DNA of 64,000 nucleotides from Winslowiella iniecta (GTDB lineage Bacteria; Pseudomonadota; Gammaproteobacteria; Enterobacterales; Enterobacteriaceae). This document shows, piece after piece, positions 63,931 through 64,000 of this stretch. Location of the stretch: positions 75,129 to 139,128 of the forward strand of contig NZ_JRXE01000013.1 of the NCBI RefSeq assembly GCF_001267535.1. The letters are read 5' to 3'. The translations under genes were made by a program, and so were the position numbers. Position 1 is the stretch's first letter. Every line of letters starts with the position of its first letter. The notes under the pieces are model-generated. The model searched no databases. It saw nothing but the letters and a program-made list of their open reading frames with translations, and was not told the DNA's origin.

Positions 63931-63991
63931 ACGATCCTGCCCTACAGTTTGGACTGACCCCACCCCGGTAGACGATCCTGCCCTACAGTTT
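63910..63991 (+). repeat. 41-bp tandem direct repeat (two copies)
   Basis: The unit beginning GGACTGACCCCACCCCGGTA and ending ACAGTTT occurs at 63910-63950 and again, identical, at 63951-63991. It looks like the terminus of an insertion sequence present twice, but the element itself is beyond the window edge or lost, so this is uncertain. Confidence 0.7.
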
Positions 63992-64000
63992 GAGCATAGG

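Overview
The window is chromosomal DNA from a gamma-proteobacterium of the order Enterobacterales. Gene content and order from acrR to folD follow the Escherichia coli acrR-folD segment closely (rsmS, priC, ybaN, apt, dnaX, ybaB, recR, htpG, adk, hemH, gsk, ybaL, ushA, ybaK, ybaP, copA, cueR, ybbJ-qmcA, cnoX, ybbO, tesA, ybbA-ybbP, purKE, lpxH-ppiB, cysS, ybcJ-folD). Several E. coli neighbours are absent from their usual places (mscK, aes, fsr, fetAB). Other genes occupy places they do not have in E. coli (a GlsB-like gene, two LysR genes, a PACE efflux gene, aphA between copA and cueR). A plant- or environment-associated relative such as Erwiniaceae (Pantoea/Erwinia type) is my best guess, by inference only.

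Bases 1-38546 are the conserved backbone. It holds housekeeping genes for DNA replication and repair (dnaX with a programmed -1 frameshift site, ybaB, recR, priC), nucleotide metabolism (apt, adk, gsk, purEK, ushA), protein quality control (htpG with a clear sigma-32 promoter, cnoX, ppiB, qmcA-ybbJ), copper resistance (copA with a CueR promoter, cueR), haem synthesis (hemH), lipid A synthesis (lpxH), translation (cysS, ybaK) and folate metabolism (folD). One small non-core pair, an orphan T6SS-type Tai4-like immunity gene behind a 51-codon gene, sits between cysS and ybcJ.

Bases 38502-62249 are an integrated island. It starts at the 3' half of tRNA-Arg(UCU) (argU) and ends at a perfect 46-bp copy of that tRNA end. 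A tyrosine integrase gene lies just inside the right end, and a 23-bp repeat is found just inside both ends. The left third is a YfjP/YeeP-type module on the minus strand: GTPase, WYL regulator, periplasmic protein, lipoprotein, IrmA-like secreted protein, truncated DUF932, ArdB/KlcA antirestriction, RadC-like, DUF987, CbeA/CbtA toxin-antitoxin, DUF5983, DUF4942. The middle carries defence cargo on the plus strand. First comes a BcgI-like fused nuclease-methyltransferase with its specificity subunit. A decayed IS3-family transposase follows, then a three-gene Lamassu/ABC-3C-like operon (nuclease-type effector, small middle protein, Rad50-like SMC ATPase). Two little-known genes come next, one with a CoiA-like zinc motif and one DUF2441-like. 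The right third holds mobility and control genes: a YagK/YfjJ-type replication protein, a serine-recombinase homologue with lost catalytic arginines, an AlpA-type regulator, two unknown proteins and the integrase.

Beyond attR (62250-64000) accessory DNA continues. It contains a HigB/HigA-type toxin-antitoxin pair, an Rha-like phage regulator gene that runs into an unrelated repeat, and a 41-bp tandem duplication at the window edge. The argU site therefore probably carries more than one element.
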